A stretch of 43,305 bases of DNA from an uncultured Eubacteriales bacterium. Lineage in GTDB: Bacteria; Bacillota; Clostridia; Christensenellales; Aristaeellaceae. Each line of letters starts with the position of its first letter. The stretch's first letter is position 1. Both the position numbers and the translations under genes were made by a program. The notes beneath the pieces are model-generated. The model worked only from the letters and a program-made list of their open reading frames with translations, had not been told where the DNA came from and ran no database searches. This document shows positions 32,180 through 41,379 of this stretch, piece after piece. The stretch spans positions 1 through 43,305 of the forward strand of contig CACWLP010000015.1 of NCBI GenBank assembly GCA_902761755.1. The letters run 5' to 3'.

Positions 32180-34699
32180 ATGAAGCAATATACCGTAACG
32201 GGCATGAGCTGCGCCGCCTGCTCCGCCCGGGTGGAAAAGGCGGTAAGCAAGGTGCCGGGAGTGACGGCGTGCTCCGTCAGCCTGCTCACCAATTCTATGG
32301 GCGTGGAGGGCAGCGCAGAGGAAGAAGCCGTGATCCGCGCCGTGGAGGAGGCCGGCTACGGCGCGAAAAGCAAGGACGCGGGAACAGCCGCCGCGGCGGA
32401 AAAAAACGAGGACGCGCTGCGGGACACCGAAACCCCCCGGCTGAAAAAGCGCCTGATCGCGTCGCTTGTTTTTCTGCTGGCGCTCATGTATTTTTCCATG
32501 GGCCATATGATTGGGCTGCCGCTGCCGGGCTGGTTCACGGTGGAAACAGCGGCGGGTGAAGCGGTGCAGAATCACGTGGCCATGGGGCTTATTCAAATGC
32601 TGCTGACCGTCATCGTGATGGTGATCAACCAGAAATTCTTTATCAGCGGCTTCAGGGCCCTTTTCCATCACGCCCCTAACATGGACACCCTGGTGGCGCT
32701 GGGCTCGTCCGCGTCCTTTCTGTGGAGCGTATACGTGCTGTTTGCGCTGACCCGGGCAACGGCGGCGGGGGACGCAGCGGCGGCGGACGAACTGATGATG
32801 CAGTTTTACTTTGAGTCCGCCGCCATGATCCTGACCCTCATCACCGTGGGCAAAATGCTGGAAGCCCGGAGCAAGGGGAAAACCACCGATGCCCTGAAAG
32901 GCCTGATGCGCCTGTCACCCCGGACCGCCCGGCTGATCCGGGACGGGCAGGAATACACCGTGCCCGTGGAGGAAGTGCGCCCCGGCGATATTTTTGCCGT
33001 GCGGCCCGGGGAGAGCATCCCGGTGGACGGGGTGGTGGTGAGCGGCGAGAGCGCGGTGAACGAAGCCGCCCTCACCGGGGAGAGCATCCCGGTGGATAAG
33101 GCCGAAGGGGATCCGGTGTCCGCCGCCACGGTGAACCAGTCCGGGTTTCTCACCTGCCGGGCCACACGGGTGGGAGAGGATACCACGCTGAGCCAGATCA
33201 TCCGGATGGTGTCCGACGCCGCGGCCACGAAAGCGCCCATCGCCAAGATCGCGGACCGGGTATCCGGGGTGTTCGTGCCGGCGGTGATCACCGTTGCGGC
33301 GGTGACCGTGCTGATCTGGGGGCTGCTGGGGAAAGAATTCGGCTTCGCTCTGGCCCGGGGTATTTCCGTGCTGGTGATCTCCTGTCCCTGCGCTCTGGGC
33401 CTGGCCACCCCCGTGGCCATCATGGTGGGCAGCGGCGTGGGCGCAAAGCACGGCATCCTGTTCAAGACTGCCGCCGCCCTGGAGGAGACCGGCCGGGCGC
33501 AGATCGTCGCCCTGGACAAGACCGGCACCATCACGGCGGGGACCCCCGTGGTGACGGACGTGGTTTCCGCGGAGGGGATCGGCGAAGAAGAACTGATGGG
33601 GGCCGCCTTGGCCCTGGAGAGCAAAAGCGAGCATCCCCTGGCCCGGGCCGTCGCCGCCTACGGCGCGGAAAAGGGCCTGAGCGCCGGGGAAACGGAGGGC
33701 TTTTCCGCTCTGCCTGGGAACGGCCTGACCGCGGTATGGCGGGGCCAGAGGCTGTACGGCGGGAACCGGGCGTTCATTGCCGGGAAAGCCACGCTCCCGG
33801 AAGCGCTGGCCGCCCGGGGAGACGCCCTGGCCGCCCAGGGGAAAACGCCCCTGTATTTCTGCCGGGAGGACGCTCTCCTGGGGCTCATCGCCGTGGCGGA
33901 TACCCTGAAGGAAGACAGTCCGGAGGCCATCCGGCAGCTGAAGGGCATGGGCGTCCGGGTGGTGATGCTCACCGGGGACAACGAAGCCACCGCCCGGGCC
34001 ATCGGCAGCCAGGCCGGGGTGGACGAGGTGATCGCCGGGGTGCTGCCCGCGGGCAAGGAGCAGGCTGTCCGGGCGCTGAAAAAGCAGGGGAAGGTCATCA
34101 TGGTGGGGGACGGCATCAACGACGCCCCGGCCCTCACCCGGGCGGACATGGGCGTCGCCATCGGCGCGGGCACGGACGTGGCCATCGACGCGGCGGACGT
34201 GGTGCTGATGAACAGCCGCCTTACCGACGTGGCCGCCGCCGTGCGCCTGAGCCGCGCCACGCTGCGCAATATCCACGAAAACCTGTTCTGGGCATTCATA
34301 TACAACGTCATCGGGATCCCCCTGGCGGCGGGGTGCTTCATCCATCTGTTCGGCTGGTCCATGAACCCCATGTTCGGGGCCGCGGCCATGAGCCTGAGCA
34401 GCTTCTGCGTGGTTTCCAACGCGCTGCGATTGAACTTTTTCGATCTGTACAGCGCGAAAAGGGACAGAAAAATCAAAAAAAAGGAGAGAAAAACCATGGA
34501 AAAGACATTGAAGATCGAAGGCATGATGTGCATGCATTGCTCCGGCCGGGTGCAGAAGGCCCTGGAAGCCGTGGACGGCGTGGAAAGCGCCGCGGTGAGC
34601 CACGAAAACGGCACCGCCGTGGTGACCCTGAGCAAACCCGTGGCCGACGAAGCACTGGAAAAAGCGGTCACCGACGCGGGCTACATTGTGTTAAAATAA
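32180..34699 (+). CDS. copA: Cu(I)-exporting P-type ATPase with metal-binding domains at both ends
   Basis: An 839-residue P1B-1 ATPase that pumps Cu(I) out of the cell. In order: an N-terminal metal-binding domain (C11, C14 in [13 protein letters not shown]), eight membrane segments and the actuator motif TGES. The ion-binding C402-P403-C404 of TM6 follows, then phosphorylated D446 in DKTGTIT, the nucleotide motif SEHPLA and [15 protein letters not shown] in TM7 and MSLSS in TM8 are the Cu(I)-type ligands. A basic linker then leads to a second metal-binding domain (773-839, C784 and C787 in GMMCMHCSG), which is preceded by its own ribosome binding site and ATG. AGGGGAG lies before the start. 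Confidence 0.95.
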   Translation: MKQYTVTGMSCAACSARVEKAVSKVPGVTACSVSLLTNSMGVEGSAEEEAVIRAVEEAGYGAKSKDAGTAAAAEKNEDALRDTETPRLKKRLIASLVFLLALMYFSMGHMIGLPLPGWFTVETAAGEAVQNHVAMGLIQMLLTVIVMVINQKFFISGFRALFHHAPNMDTLVALGSSASFLWSVYVLFALTRATAAGDAAAADELMMQFYFESAAMILTLITVGKMLEARSKGKTTDALKGLMRLSPRTARLIRDGQEYTVPVEEVRPGDIFAVRPGESIPVDGVVVSGESAVNEAALTGESIPVDKAEGDPVSAATVNQSGFLTCRATRVGEDTTLSQIIRMVSDAAATKAPIAKIADRVSGVFVPAVITVAAVTVLIWGLLGKEFGFALARGISVLVISCPCALGLATPVAIMVGSGVGAKHGILFKTAAALEETGRAQIVALDKTGTITAGTPVVTDVVSAEGIGEEELMGAALALESKSEHPLARAVAAYGAEKGLSAGETEGFSALPGNGLTAVWRGQRLYGGNRAFIAGKATLPEALAARGDALAAQGKTPLYFCREDALLGLIAVADTLKEDSPEAIRQLKGMGVRVVMLTGDNEATARAIGSQAGVDEVIAGVLPAGKEQAVRALKKQGKVIMVGDGINDAPALTRADMGVAIGAGTDVAIDAADVVLMNSRLTDVAAAVRLSRATLRNIHENLFWAFIYNVIGIPLAAGCFIHLFGWSMNPMFGAAAMSLSSFCVVSNALRLNFFDLYSAKRDRKIKKKERKTMEKTLKIEGMMCMHCSGRVQKALEAVDGVESAAVSHENGTAVVTLSKPVADEALEKAVTDAGYIVLK
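34496..34699 (+). CDS. Possible separate CopZ-like chaperone from an internal start in copA
   Basis: Inside the copA frame, AAGGAGA (34481-34487) stands 8 bases before an ATG. From there the frame encodes exactly one 67-residue copper-binding domain with a GMMCMHC site, the size of a free CopZ chaperone. An A8 run (34475-34482) lies just ahead; a +1 slip there would end CopA after about nine residues. Both a fused ATPase and a free chaperone may therefore be made. The fused frame is open, so this entry is an alternative product, not a replacement. Confidence 0.5.
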   Translation: MEKTLKIEGMMCMHCSGRVQKALEAVDGVESAAVSHENGTAVVTLSKPVADEALEKAVTDAGYIVLK

Positions 34700-34707
34700 G
34701 GGACGGT

Positions 34708-34752
34708 AAAAAACGGAACCGCGCAGTACGAGTGAGCGCGGTTCCGTTTTTT
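34708..34752. terminator. Strong bidirectional terminator after copA
   Basis: A perfect 17-bp stem (AAAAAACGGAACCGCGC with its complement) and an 11-base loop, with A and T runs on each side, ends both copA and the converging phosphodiesterase operon. Confidence 0.95.
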
Positions 34753-34761
34753 ATGATTCGG

Positions 34762-35307
34762 TCAGGAAAGGACCAGCGTGTGCCAGGTTTCTCCCTCCAG
34801 GGTTTTCCACAAAAATGCGCGGCCTTCCCACAACATGTATCCCCGGGACGATCCCGCTTTGGGGATGGAAACGGAGCCGGGATTGAGGCACAGGACGCCG
34901 TTTCTTTTATCCCAGGCGGGAACGTGGGTATGCCCGAAAAGCAGGATATCCCCCGAGGCCATGGACGGCAGTTTCTCCGGCCCATAATCGTGGCCGTGTA
35001 CCAGATACGCGGAGACGCCGTCCTGATGGATCAGGGCGAAATTCGACAGCAGGGGAAAACCCAGCATCATCTGATCCACCTCTGCATCGCAGTTCCCCCG
35101 GATGCAGAGAATGCGTTCTTTACGCCGGTTGAGCATTTCCGCGGTCTGCCTGGGATCATATTCCTCCGGCAGGCTGTTGCGGGGGCCGTGATACAGCAAA
35201 TCCCCCAGCAGGATCAGCCGGTCTGCGCCTTCCCGGTCAAAGGCTTCCAGCATTTTCCTGCAATAAAGGGCGGAACCGTGAAGATCCGACGCGATAAACA
35301 GTTTCAT
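34762..35307 (-). CDS. YfcE-type metallophosphodiesterase
   Basis: A 181-residue calcineurin-like phosphoesterase of the YfcE/MJ0936 group, which cleaves phosphodiester bonds using Mn(II). Metal ligands are visible in MKLFIASDLHGS (D-x-H), LLGDLLYHGP, IRGNCD, a central LVHGHDY and LFGHTHVP. The length fits. It is the last gene of a three-gene minus-strand operon, 16 bases after the CotH protein; the pairing of a cytoplasmic phosphodiesterase with a secreted CotH protein has no obvious functional reason. Confidence 0.92.
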   Translation of the reverse strand: MKLFIASDLHGSALYCRKMLEAFDREGADRLILLGDLLYHGPRNSLPEEYDPRQTAEMLNRRKERILCIRGNCDAEVDQMMLGFPLLSNFALIHQDGVSAYLVHGHDYGPEKLPSMASGDILLFGHTHVPAWDKRNGVLCLNPGSVSIPKAGSSRGYMLWEGRAFLWKTLEGETWHTLVLS

Positions 35308-35323
35308 GAGGCGATCCTCTCAT

Positions 35324-37294
35324 TCAAGGCAGTTTATTGGTGCTTTCCAGCAGCCGCTGCACCGGGCCGAAATACTGTTCCACTTCCTCGTCTGTCAGCT
35401 TCATATGGCTTTGCAGCATGGATACGATCTTTACCGGCCGCATCCGGGCGTAGTATTTCACCGCGTCCACATTCTGCCGCCAGGCCTTCATGGTGACGTG
35501 CTTCCACCGGGTCTGGTGCCGGGGCAGCAGGATTTCCATGGTTTCCTCCCAGGGCAGGAAATGGCTTTCCACATAAGGCCATTGGAAGGATTTTTCCAGC
35601 ACCTCGGCAAAACGGGTAAGAAATCTTGCTTTCATCTCCGGCACGTTCAGCAGCGCGGCCAGGGGCTCGTGCCGGAAGCCCTGCACCTTGTCGTTCACTT
35701 TCTTGATGTAGTAATTCATAGGCCCCTTGTCCATGGACAAAAAGCCGGCTTCCACGTCGAAGAGCAGGTATTTCCATTTGCCTCCCGGCACCCGGTAAAC
35801 CCGCACGTTGGTGAAATCGTTGTTGCCGATGATGATTTCAAAGGCGGCGTGGGTAAACAGGCTTTCCGTATCCAGGCGGTCCAGGACATACTGCAGGTTT
35901 TCCGGATCGTTCAGGTCCTTGGTTTTGCAGAAATCGCACAGGGAGAGCCAGTCGGCGTTATCGCCGTTATTGACGAATTCGTCCCGGCCGGTGCGGGCCA
36001 GCAGGTCGATCCGGTCGATCTCCTTTTCGTCGGTGACGCCCTCCCACTGGGCTACGAAATGCTTGTTGATCTTTTCCCGCAGATTGTAATGCCCCCAGTA
36101 TTTGCCGTTGATGTACACTTCGATGGCCAGCGCGTCCTGGTAACAGATGTCCAGCGGCTCCGCCAGGGAGGAGATCACCGCGTCCCGGATGCGGGTGGAG
36201 AAAGCGTCGGAATTGGCGCCGCGCAGCAGGAGGGATTTATAGCTTTCATAGTTCCGGTGGGGGAAGGGGTTGAAATAAAACCGGTCCGGCCCGTAGGCCT
36301 TGCGGGCGAAAATGGCGATGGATTTCTGGTTGTTCTGCCGGGCGGAATGGCCCGCGGTGGTGAAGGTGCCCAGCTGGTTGATCTCACAGACTCCGTCGGC
36401 GCCGTAGTATTCCACGTTGGCGGGGTATTCCCAGTCGTGCTCATAGTTGGGGTAGCTCTTGCTTTTGCCCTTCACCAAAAGGCCCGTGTTCTGATCGAAG
36501 AGGTATTTTTCGTCCGTCACCAGGCACACCGCGGGCACGGGATGGTCCTGCCCGATCAGGTAGGTGGCGGACACGGTTTCGGAAGGCACCAGGTTTTCCC
36601 CGAAGGCCCGGACGCGGAAAACGCCGGTTTTCTGGAACGCGACGCCCTCCGGCGGCAGGAGCTTGGATTTTTCCGTGGGGGTGGAGCCGTCCAGGGTGTA
36701 GCGCAGAGAGAGCTCCTCTTCCGCCGCCGCCCCGACGGTGACCGGGCCGTCGTAAAACCCGCCTTCCAGCGTCAGCGCCGGCAGCGCCGCCCGGGCGGGA
36801 TACGCCTGGGCAGGATTCTTTTTCCCCGGCGTGGCTTGGGCGAAGAAGCCGTATTCCCCGCCGCCCGACGGCAGGCCCCAGGAGACGTTGCCGTACTGAA
36901 CGGGGAATTTGAGGGAAACAATCTCCGTTTCTCCGTCCCGGTCCGTCAGGATCACTTTATCGCCGGAGGAGGACAGCTTGAAATTGGCGTAGTACACGCC
37001 GTTTTTTCCGGGGTTCACGTCCTCGCCGGTGCAGTAAACCAGCAGGTATTCCCCGCGCTTGAGCACGGTTTTTTCGGGGAAGGCCCATTTGGTGGGGTTC
37101 TTTTTGCTGTCGGAAAGGTAGCAGCCGCTCAGGTCCACGGTTTTTTCCCCGGCGTTGTACAATTCCACCCAGTCGTAGGCTTCGCCGTTGATATACACGC
37201 CGTTGGAGGCCATCACCTCCGTGACCGCGATCTCCGCGCAGGCGGGGGCGGACAGGAGGAGAAGAAGCAAAAACGGAAACAGAAATTTTTTCAT
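35324..37294 (-). CDS. Secreted lamin-tail/CotH-domain protein
   Basis: A 656-residue exported protein. After the signal peptide (MKKFLFPFLLLLLLSAPACA) come a lamin-tail-like beta domain (EVMASNGVYINGEAYDWVELYN, about 22-130), a chitobiase C-terminal-like strand set (LRYTLDGSTPTEKS, about 190-245) and the CotH kinase-like domain (about 270-600). The atypical-kinase motif is intact: IIIGNNDFTNVRVYR followed by KWKYLLFDVEAG, giving the D-x-x-N and D-x-E metal/ATP residues. In Bacillus CotH phosphorylates spore-coat proteins; in anaerobes, CotH-lamin-tail proteins are common on the cell surface. Its substrate here is unknown. GTAAACGGGG precedes the start with weak ribosome-binding character. 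Confidence 0.9.
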   Translation of the reverse strand: MKKFLFPFLLLLLLSAPACAEIAVTEVMASNGVYINGEAYDWVELYNAGEKTVDLSGCYLSDSKKNPTKWAFPEKTVLKRGEYLLVYCTGEDVNPGKNGVYYANFKLSSSGDKVILTDRDGETEIVSLKFPVQYGNVSWGLPSGGGEYGFFAQATPGKKNPAQAYPARAALPALTLEGGFYDGPVTVGAAAEEELSLRYTLDGSTPTEKSKLLPPEGVAFQKTGVFRVRAFGENLVPSETVSATYLIGQDHPVPAVCLVTDEKYLFDQNTGLLVKGKSKSYPNYEHDWEYPANVEYYGADGVCEINQLGTFTTAGHSARQNNQKSIAIFARKAYGPDRFYFNPFPHRNYESYKSLLLRGANSDAFSTRIRDAVISSLAEPLDICYQDALAIEVYINGKYWGHYNLREKINKHFVAQWEGVTDEKEIDRIDLLARTGRDEFVNNGDNADWLSLCDFCKTKDLNDPENLQYVLDRLDTESLFTHAAFEIIIGNNDFTNVRVYRVPGGKWKYLLFDVEAGFLSMDKGPMNYYIKKVNDKVQGFRHEPLAALLNVPEMKARFLTRFAEVLEKSFQWPYVESHFLPWEETMEILLPRHQTRWKHVTMKAWRQNVDAVKYYARMRPVKIVSMLQSHMKLTDEEVEQYFGPVQRLLESTNKLP

Positions 37295-37309
37295 GGCCGT
37301 CCACCCCGT

Positions 37310-37603
37310 TTACAATAGAGGTGCGTAAGGGTTCGGGTTCTTTTTCTTTTTGTCCGGGTCGATGAATTCCACTTCCATCCGGTCGAAAGGAACGGACTCC
37401 ATAAAATGCTCCGGCAGGAACCGGGCCTGATTGAATTGCTCCCAGTCCCGTTCATGCCGGGCGAGGATCAGCGGCCGGGGCATATCCAGCTGGCGGCAGG
37501 CGGTATCCAGCGCCGTCTGCCATTCGTTATGGGCGCAGTCCACCGCGGCGTCCCGGAGGATGTGGTTCTTGTGCATCAGGCGCACCCAGATGCCGGTGGC
37601 CAT
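37310..37603 (-). CDS. Small conserved-looking protein of unknown function (97 aa)
   Basis: The protein has a short helical N-terminus and ends in a Lys/Asn/Pro-rich tail ([14 protein letters not shown]). No signal peptide, membrane segment or metal site is seen. I do not recognise a family. Three ATGs lie close together; the third (37603) has AAGGAG at 9-base spacing. Its own promoter is upstream and the CotH gene follows after 15 bases, so it heads that operon. Confidence 0.7.
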   Translation of the reverse strand: MATGIWVRLMHKNHILRDAAVDCAHNEWQTALDTACRQLDMPRPLILARHERDWEQFNQARFLPEHFMESVPFDRMEVEFIDPDKKKKNPNPYAPLL

Positions 37604-37626
37604 GGGCATCATCTCCTTATCGGTTT

Positions 37627-37655
37627 ATTATGGCATAGAACGCCCCCGATTTCAA
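37627..37655 (-). promoter_or_regulatory. Promoter for the 97-aa protein/CotH/YfcE operon
   Basis: On the minus strand TTGAAA (37655-37650) and CATAAT (37632-37627) are spaced by 17 bases, ending about 25 bases before the first start codon. It diverges from the uvrA promoter. Confidence 0.68.
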
Positions 37656-37679
37656 GGGAAAAAACGCGAAAGATGCCCC

Positions 37680-37708
37680 TTCACAAATGCGAACATATGT
37701 GCTATAAT
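37680..37708 (+). promoter_or_regulatory. Promoter of uvrA-ridA
   Basis: TTCACA (37680-37685) and a perfect TATAAT (37703-37708) are separated by 17 bases. I looked for an SOS (DinR/LexA) box: GAACATATGTGC (37691-37702) between the two elements is a GAAC-N4-GTKC-like match, as in the Gram-positive SOS consensus GAACNNNNGTTC, with one or two deviations. Confidence 0.7.
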
Positions 37709-37741
37709 GGGCCGTACCCGATTGAATTGACGGAGGCGGAG

Positions 37742-40552
37742 ATGGAGGACAAAATTATTGTCCGGGGCGCCCGGGAGCACAACCTGAAAAACGTGGACCT
37801 GACGATCCCCCGGGACAAGCTGGTGGTATTCACGGGGCTGAGCGGATCGGGCAAATCCTCTCTGGCCTTCGATACGATATACGCCGAGGGGCAGCGCCGC
37901 TATGTGGAAAGCATGAGCAGCTATGCCCGGATGTTTTTGGGCCAGATGGACAAGCCGGACGTGGACGGCATCGAGGGCCTTTCGCCCGCCATTTCCATCG
38001 ACCAGAAAACCACCGCCCGGAACCCCCGGTCCACGGTGGGCACGGTGACGGAGATCCACGATTATCTGCGGCTTTTATACGCCCGGACGGGCCTGCCCCA
38101 CTGCCCCAAATGCGGCCGGGAGATCAGGCAGCAGACGGTGGACCAGATGGTGGACGCCGTCGAGGCCCTGCCGGAGGGCACGAGGATCCAGATCCTGGCG
38201 CCGGTGGTGCGTCAGCGCAAGGGCGAGCACGTGAAGCTGATGGAGGACGCGCTGAAAAGCGGGTTCGTGCGGGCGCGGATCGACGGGGAAATGTACGAAC
38301 TGGACGACGTGCCGCCCCTGGACAAGCAGAAAAAGCACCAGATCGATCTGGTGGTGGACCGGCTGGTGGTGCGCCCGGGCATCCAGCAACGGCTGACCGA
38401 CAGCCTGGAGACTGCCATGAAGCAATCCGGCGGGCTGGCCTGCGTGCTGGTTTCCCCGGACGATAAGGAAATGATGTTCTCCCAGAACTACGCCTGTCCG
38501 GACTGCGGCGTGAACATCGAGGAGCTGGCTCCCCGGATGTTCTCCTTCAACAACCCCTACGGGGCGTGCCCCCACTGCTCCGGCCTGGGGGAGACCATGA
38601 AGGTCAGCGCCGATCTGGTGGTGCCGGACGCGGGAAAATCCCTGAACGAAGGGGCCGTCAGCTGCATGGGCTGGAACAGCGGGGACGTGGGCTCCACCGC
38701 CCACAGCATGTTCCAGGCCATGGCGAATTTTTACGGCTTTTCCATGGATACGCCCTTCCGGGCGCTGCCGGAGGAGATCAAAGAAAAGATCCTCTACGGC
38801 ACCGGGGCGCAGAAGCTGAAAATCGTATTTGAAACGGGCACTTACCAGACCACCTTCGAAGGGGTGATCCCCTCCCTGGAGCGCCGCTATCAGGAGACGC
38901 AGAGCGAAGGCATGAAGGCCGCGTACGAGGAATACATGGCCCACGAGACCTGCCCGGTCTGCAAAGGCCGGCGGCTGAAGCCCGAGGCCCTGGCCGTCAC
39001 CGTGGGGGGCAGGAACATCGCCGAGATCAGCGAATGGAACATCCGCAAGACCCGGGATTTCCTCGGGCAGCTGAAGCAATCCGAAAAAGAGCGGATGATC
39101 GCCGCGCCCATCCTGCGGGAGGTAAACGCGCGCCTGGGCTTCCTGTGCGACGTGGGGCTGGATTACCTGACGCTGTCCCGGGCGGCGGCCACGCTGTCCG
39201 GCGGGGAGGCTCAGCGTATCCGCCTGGCCACCCAGATCGGCAGCGGGCTGGTGGGGGTGCTCTATATCCTGGACGAGCCCAGCATCGGCCTGCACCAGCG
39301 GGACAACGCCCGTCTGCTCCGCACCCTGCGCCATCTGCAACAGCTGGGCAACACCCTGATCGTGGTGGAGCATGACGAGGAAACGCTGCGCAGCGCGGAT
39401 TACCTGGTGGATATCGGCCCCGGGGCCGGAGAACACGGGGGCCGCATCGTGGCCCAGGGCACAGTGGAGGACGTGATGAATGCCCCGGAATCCATTACCG
39501 GCCAATACCTGAGCGGAAAAAAGCGCATCCCGGTGCCCAAAGCGCGGCGCACGCCCCAGGGGTGGCTGACGGTGCGGGGCGCCCGGGAGCATAACCTGAA
39601 AAATATCGATGTCAGCTTCCCCCTGGGGGTGTTCTGCTGCGTCACGGGGGTCAGCGGCAGCGGGAAGAGCAGCCTGGTGAACGCCATCCTGTACACCGCC
39701 CTGGCCCATCAGCTCAACCGCGCCCGCCCCCGGAAGGCGGATTACGACCGCATCGAGGGCGTGGAGCAGCTGGACAAGATCATCAATATCGACCAGTCGC
39801 CCATCGGGCGCTCTCCCCGGAGCAATCCGGCCACCTATACCGGGCTGTTCGATCTGATCCGCAAGGTGTTCGCCCAGCTGACCGAGGCCAAGATCCGGGG
39901 CTATAAGGAGAACCGCTTCTCCTTCAACGTGAAGGGCGGCCGGTGCGAGGCCTGCTCCGGGGACGGGCTGCTGAAGATCGAAATGCACTTTATGGCGGAT
40001 ATTTACGTGCCCTGCGAAGTGTGCCGCGGGAAAAGGTACAACCGGGAAACGCTGGAGGTCAAATACAAGGGGCTGTCCATCGCCGACGTGCTGGATCTGA
40101 CGGTGGAGGAAGCCATGGGCGTTTTCGAGGCGCATCCCGCCGTGATGCAGAAGCTGCGCACGCTGTACGACGTGGGCCTGGGCTACATGAAGCTGGGCCA
40201 GCCCAGCACCACCCTGTCCGGCGGCGAGGCCCAGCGGGTGAAGCTGGCCACGGAGCTGAGCCGCCGCGCCACGGGAAAGACCCTGGTGCTGCTGGACGAG
40301 CCCACCACCGGGCTGCACATGGACGATGTGAGCCGGCTGGTGAAGGTGCTGCAGCAGCTGACGGATCAGGGCAACACCGTGCTGGTGATCGAGCACAACC
40401 TGGACATCATCAAGACCGCCGATTATATCATCGACCTGGGGCCCGAAGGGGGCGACGCCGGCGGAAAAGTGATCGCGGCGGGGACGCCGGAGGAAATCGC
40501 CGGCGTGAAGGCAAGCTATACCGGGCAGTTTTTGAAGGGAGTATTGAAATGA
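37742..40552 (+). CDS. uvrA: Excinuclease ABC subunit A
   Basis: UvrA scans DNA for bulky lesions and loads UvrB in nucleotide excision repair. The 936-residue protein contains two ABC ATPase modules: Walker [13 protein letters not shown] near residue 34 and [12 protein letters not shown] near 640. Signatures [13 protein letters not shown] and [13 protein letters not shown] follow. Zinc sites appear as [19 protein letters not shown] and [16 protein letters not shown]. Length is normal for the family. GGAGGCGGAG precedes the ATG. The stop overlaps the start of ridA. Confidence 0.97.
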   Translation: MEDKIIVRGAREHNLKNVDLTIPRDKLVVFTGLSGSGKSSLAFDTIYAEGQRRYVESMSSYARMFLGQMDKPDVDGIEGLSPAISIDQKTTARNPRSTVGTVTEIHDYLRLLYARTGLPHCPKCGREIRQQTVDQMVDAVEALPEGTRIQILAPVVRQRKGEHVKLMEDALKSGFVRARIDGEMYELDDVPPLDKQKKHQIDLVVDRLVVRPGIQQRLTDSLETAMKQSGGLACVLVSPDDKEMMFSQNYACPDCGVNIEELAPRMFSFNNPYGACPHCSGLGETMKVSADLVVPDAGKSLNEGAVSCMGWNSGDVGSTAHSMFQAMANFYGFSMDTPFRALPEEIKEKILYGTGAQKLKIVFETGTYQTTFEGVIPSLERRYQETQSEGMKAAYEEYMAHETCPVCKGRRLKPEALAVTVGGRNIAEISEWNIRKTRDFLGQLKQSEKERMIAAPILREVNARLGFLCDVGLDYLTLSRAAATLSGGEAQRIRLATQIGSGLVGVLYILDEPSIGLHQRDNARLLRTLRHLQQLGNTLIVVEHDEETLRSADYLVDIGPGAGEHGGRIVAQGTVEDVMNAPESITGQYLSGKKRIPVPKARRTPQGWLTVRGAREHNLKNIDVSFPLGVFCCVTGVSGSGKSSLVNAILYTALAHQLNRARPRKADYDRIEGVEQLDKIINIDQSPIGRSPRSNPATYTGLFDLIRKVFAQLTEAKIRGYKENRFSFNVKGGRCEACSGDGLLKIEMHFMADIYVPCEVCRGKRYNRETLEVKYKGLSIADVLDLTVEEAMGVFEAHPAVMQKLRTLYDVGLGYMKLGQPSTTLSGGEAQRVKLATELSRRATGKTLVLLDEPTTGLHMDDVSRLVKVLQQLTDQGNTVLVIEHNLDIIKTADYIIDLGPEGGDAGGKVIAAGTPEEIAGVKASYTGQFLKGVLK

Positions 40553-40914
40553 GCGGGATCGTACGGAAAGACATCAACGAGGGCTTCGCCCATTCCGGCA
40601 TCGTGAAGGCGGGGGATTACTGTTTCCTGTCCTACTGCGTGGGCAACGTGGGCGGCACGGTGGAGGAGCAGGTAAACGGCGCCTTCGACGAGATGGAAAG
40701 GCGGCTTTCGCTGTTCGGGCTGACGCTTGAAAACGTGGTGCAGATGGATTGCCTGTTCCGGGACGTATGGAACATCCCGGTGATGGAAAAGGTGATTCAC
40801 GAACGCTTCGGCGGGCATTATCCCGCCCGGAAATCCATCCAGACCAATTTTGCCCACGTGGGCGGACCGGATGGCTTACAGTTCCAGGCGGACGCGATCG
40901 CCTACAGTAAGTAA
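40549..40914 (+). CDS. RidA-family enamine/imine deaminase
   Basis: A 121-residue member of the YjgF/RidA family; the archetype hydrolyses reactive enamines made by PLP enzymes. The key arginine that holds the substrate carboxylate is present as R94 in [10 protein letters not shown], with [11 protein letters not shown] and [19 protein letters not shown] matching the trimer core. The N-terminus is shorter than in typical RidA. The ATG overlaps the uvrA stop (ATGA), an unusual coupling with a DNA repair gene. It is followed at once by the hairpin repeat. Confidence 0.85.
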   Translation: MSGIVRKDINEGFAHSGIVKAGDYCFLSYCVGNVGGTVEEQVNGAFDEMERRLSLFGLTLENVVQMDCLFRDVWNIPVMEKVIHERFGGHYPARKSIQTNFAHVGGPDGLQFQADAIAYSK

Positions 40915-41002
40915 CTTCGCACGCCTCTCACCGGGGAGGCGTGCTTCTGTTCTATATATCGTGGCGGACGCTTTCTCGGCCCGTTCGGGCCGAGCGCGAC
41001 GG
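40914..41002 (+). repeat. 89-bp intergenic repeat, copy 1
   Basis: This 89-bp unit begins at the last base of the ridA stop codon. It holds two stems: GCACGCCTC with GAGGCGTGC (40919-40927/40936-40944), followed by TTCTGTTCT and so able to terminate ridA, and CTCGGCCC-GTTC-GGGCCGAG further on. A second copy lies 228 bases downstream and differs at six positions, with no gaps. Confidence 0.85.
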
Positions 41003-41141
41003 GAATCTTCGCGCGCCCCTTCGCCCGTTTTGCCCCGTGCCCATCGCTTCGCTTGCGCACGGGTTTCGGGCGGCGATCCAGAAGGATCGCTTCGCCCTCA
41101 GCCGCCTACGGCGGCGCTGCCGGAGGCGCGCTTCTTTTATT
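41003..41141 (+). other. Hairpin-rich spacer between repeat copies
   Basis: This non-coding 139 bases contains at least three more inverted repeats: CCGTGC with GCACGG around a CTTCGCTTG loop, GCGATCC-AGAA-GGATCGC, and GCCGCC-TAC-GGCGGC. With the flanking copies, seven stems are packed into about 320 bases. An open frame of 203 codons crosses it but is a by-product of the repeats, with no ribosome binding site. Confidence 0.6.
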
Positions 41142-41230
41142 ACTTCGCACGCCTCTCACCGGGGAGGCGTGCTTCTTTTCTATATTTCCTGGCGGCCGCT
41201 TTCTCGGCCCATTCGGGCCGAGCGCGAAGG
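41142..41230 (+). repeat. 89-bp intergenic repeat, copy 2
   Basis: Same unit as copy 1 with six substitutions: both stems are kept (the GTTC loop becomes ATTC). The first stem is followed here by TTCTTTTCT, a better U tract than in copy 1. Confidence 0.85.
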
Positions 41231-41259
41231 AACAGAAGCGGAGGAAAAAGCTGCAATAA

Positions 41260-41287
41260 AAATGCGCCTCTGAAAGGAGGCGCATTT
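41260..41287. terminator. Terminator of the 545-aa secreted protein gene
   Basis: AAATGCGCCTC pairs with GAGGCGCATTT; on the minus strand the stem is followed by TTTTTATTG. It closes the leftward gene at 41380 and marks the right limit of the hairpin array. A further imperfect stem (41332-41363), GGAGGGGCTTTT with AAAAGCCGCCTCC, lies between. Confidence 0.8.
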
Positions 41288-41379
41288 CTGGTCCATCGCC
41301 CTGTGTTCTGGACGGTTTTCGGGAGGTCGCGGGAGGGGCTTTTGCGTCAAAAGCCGCCTCCTGCTTTTCTTTGTGTTAC

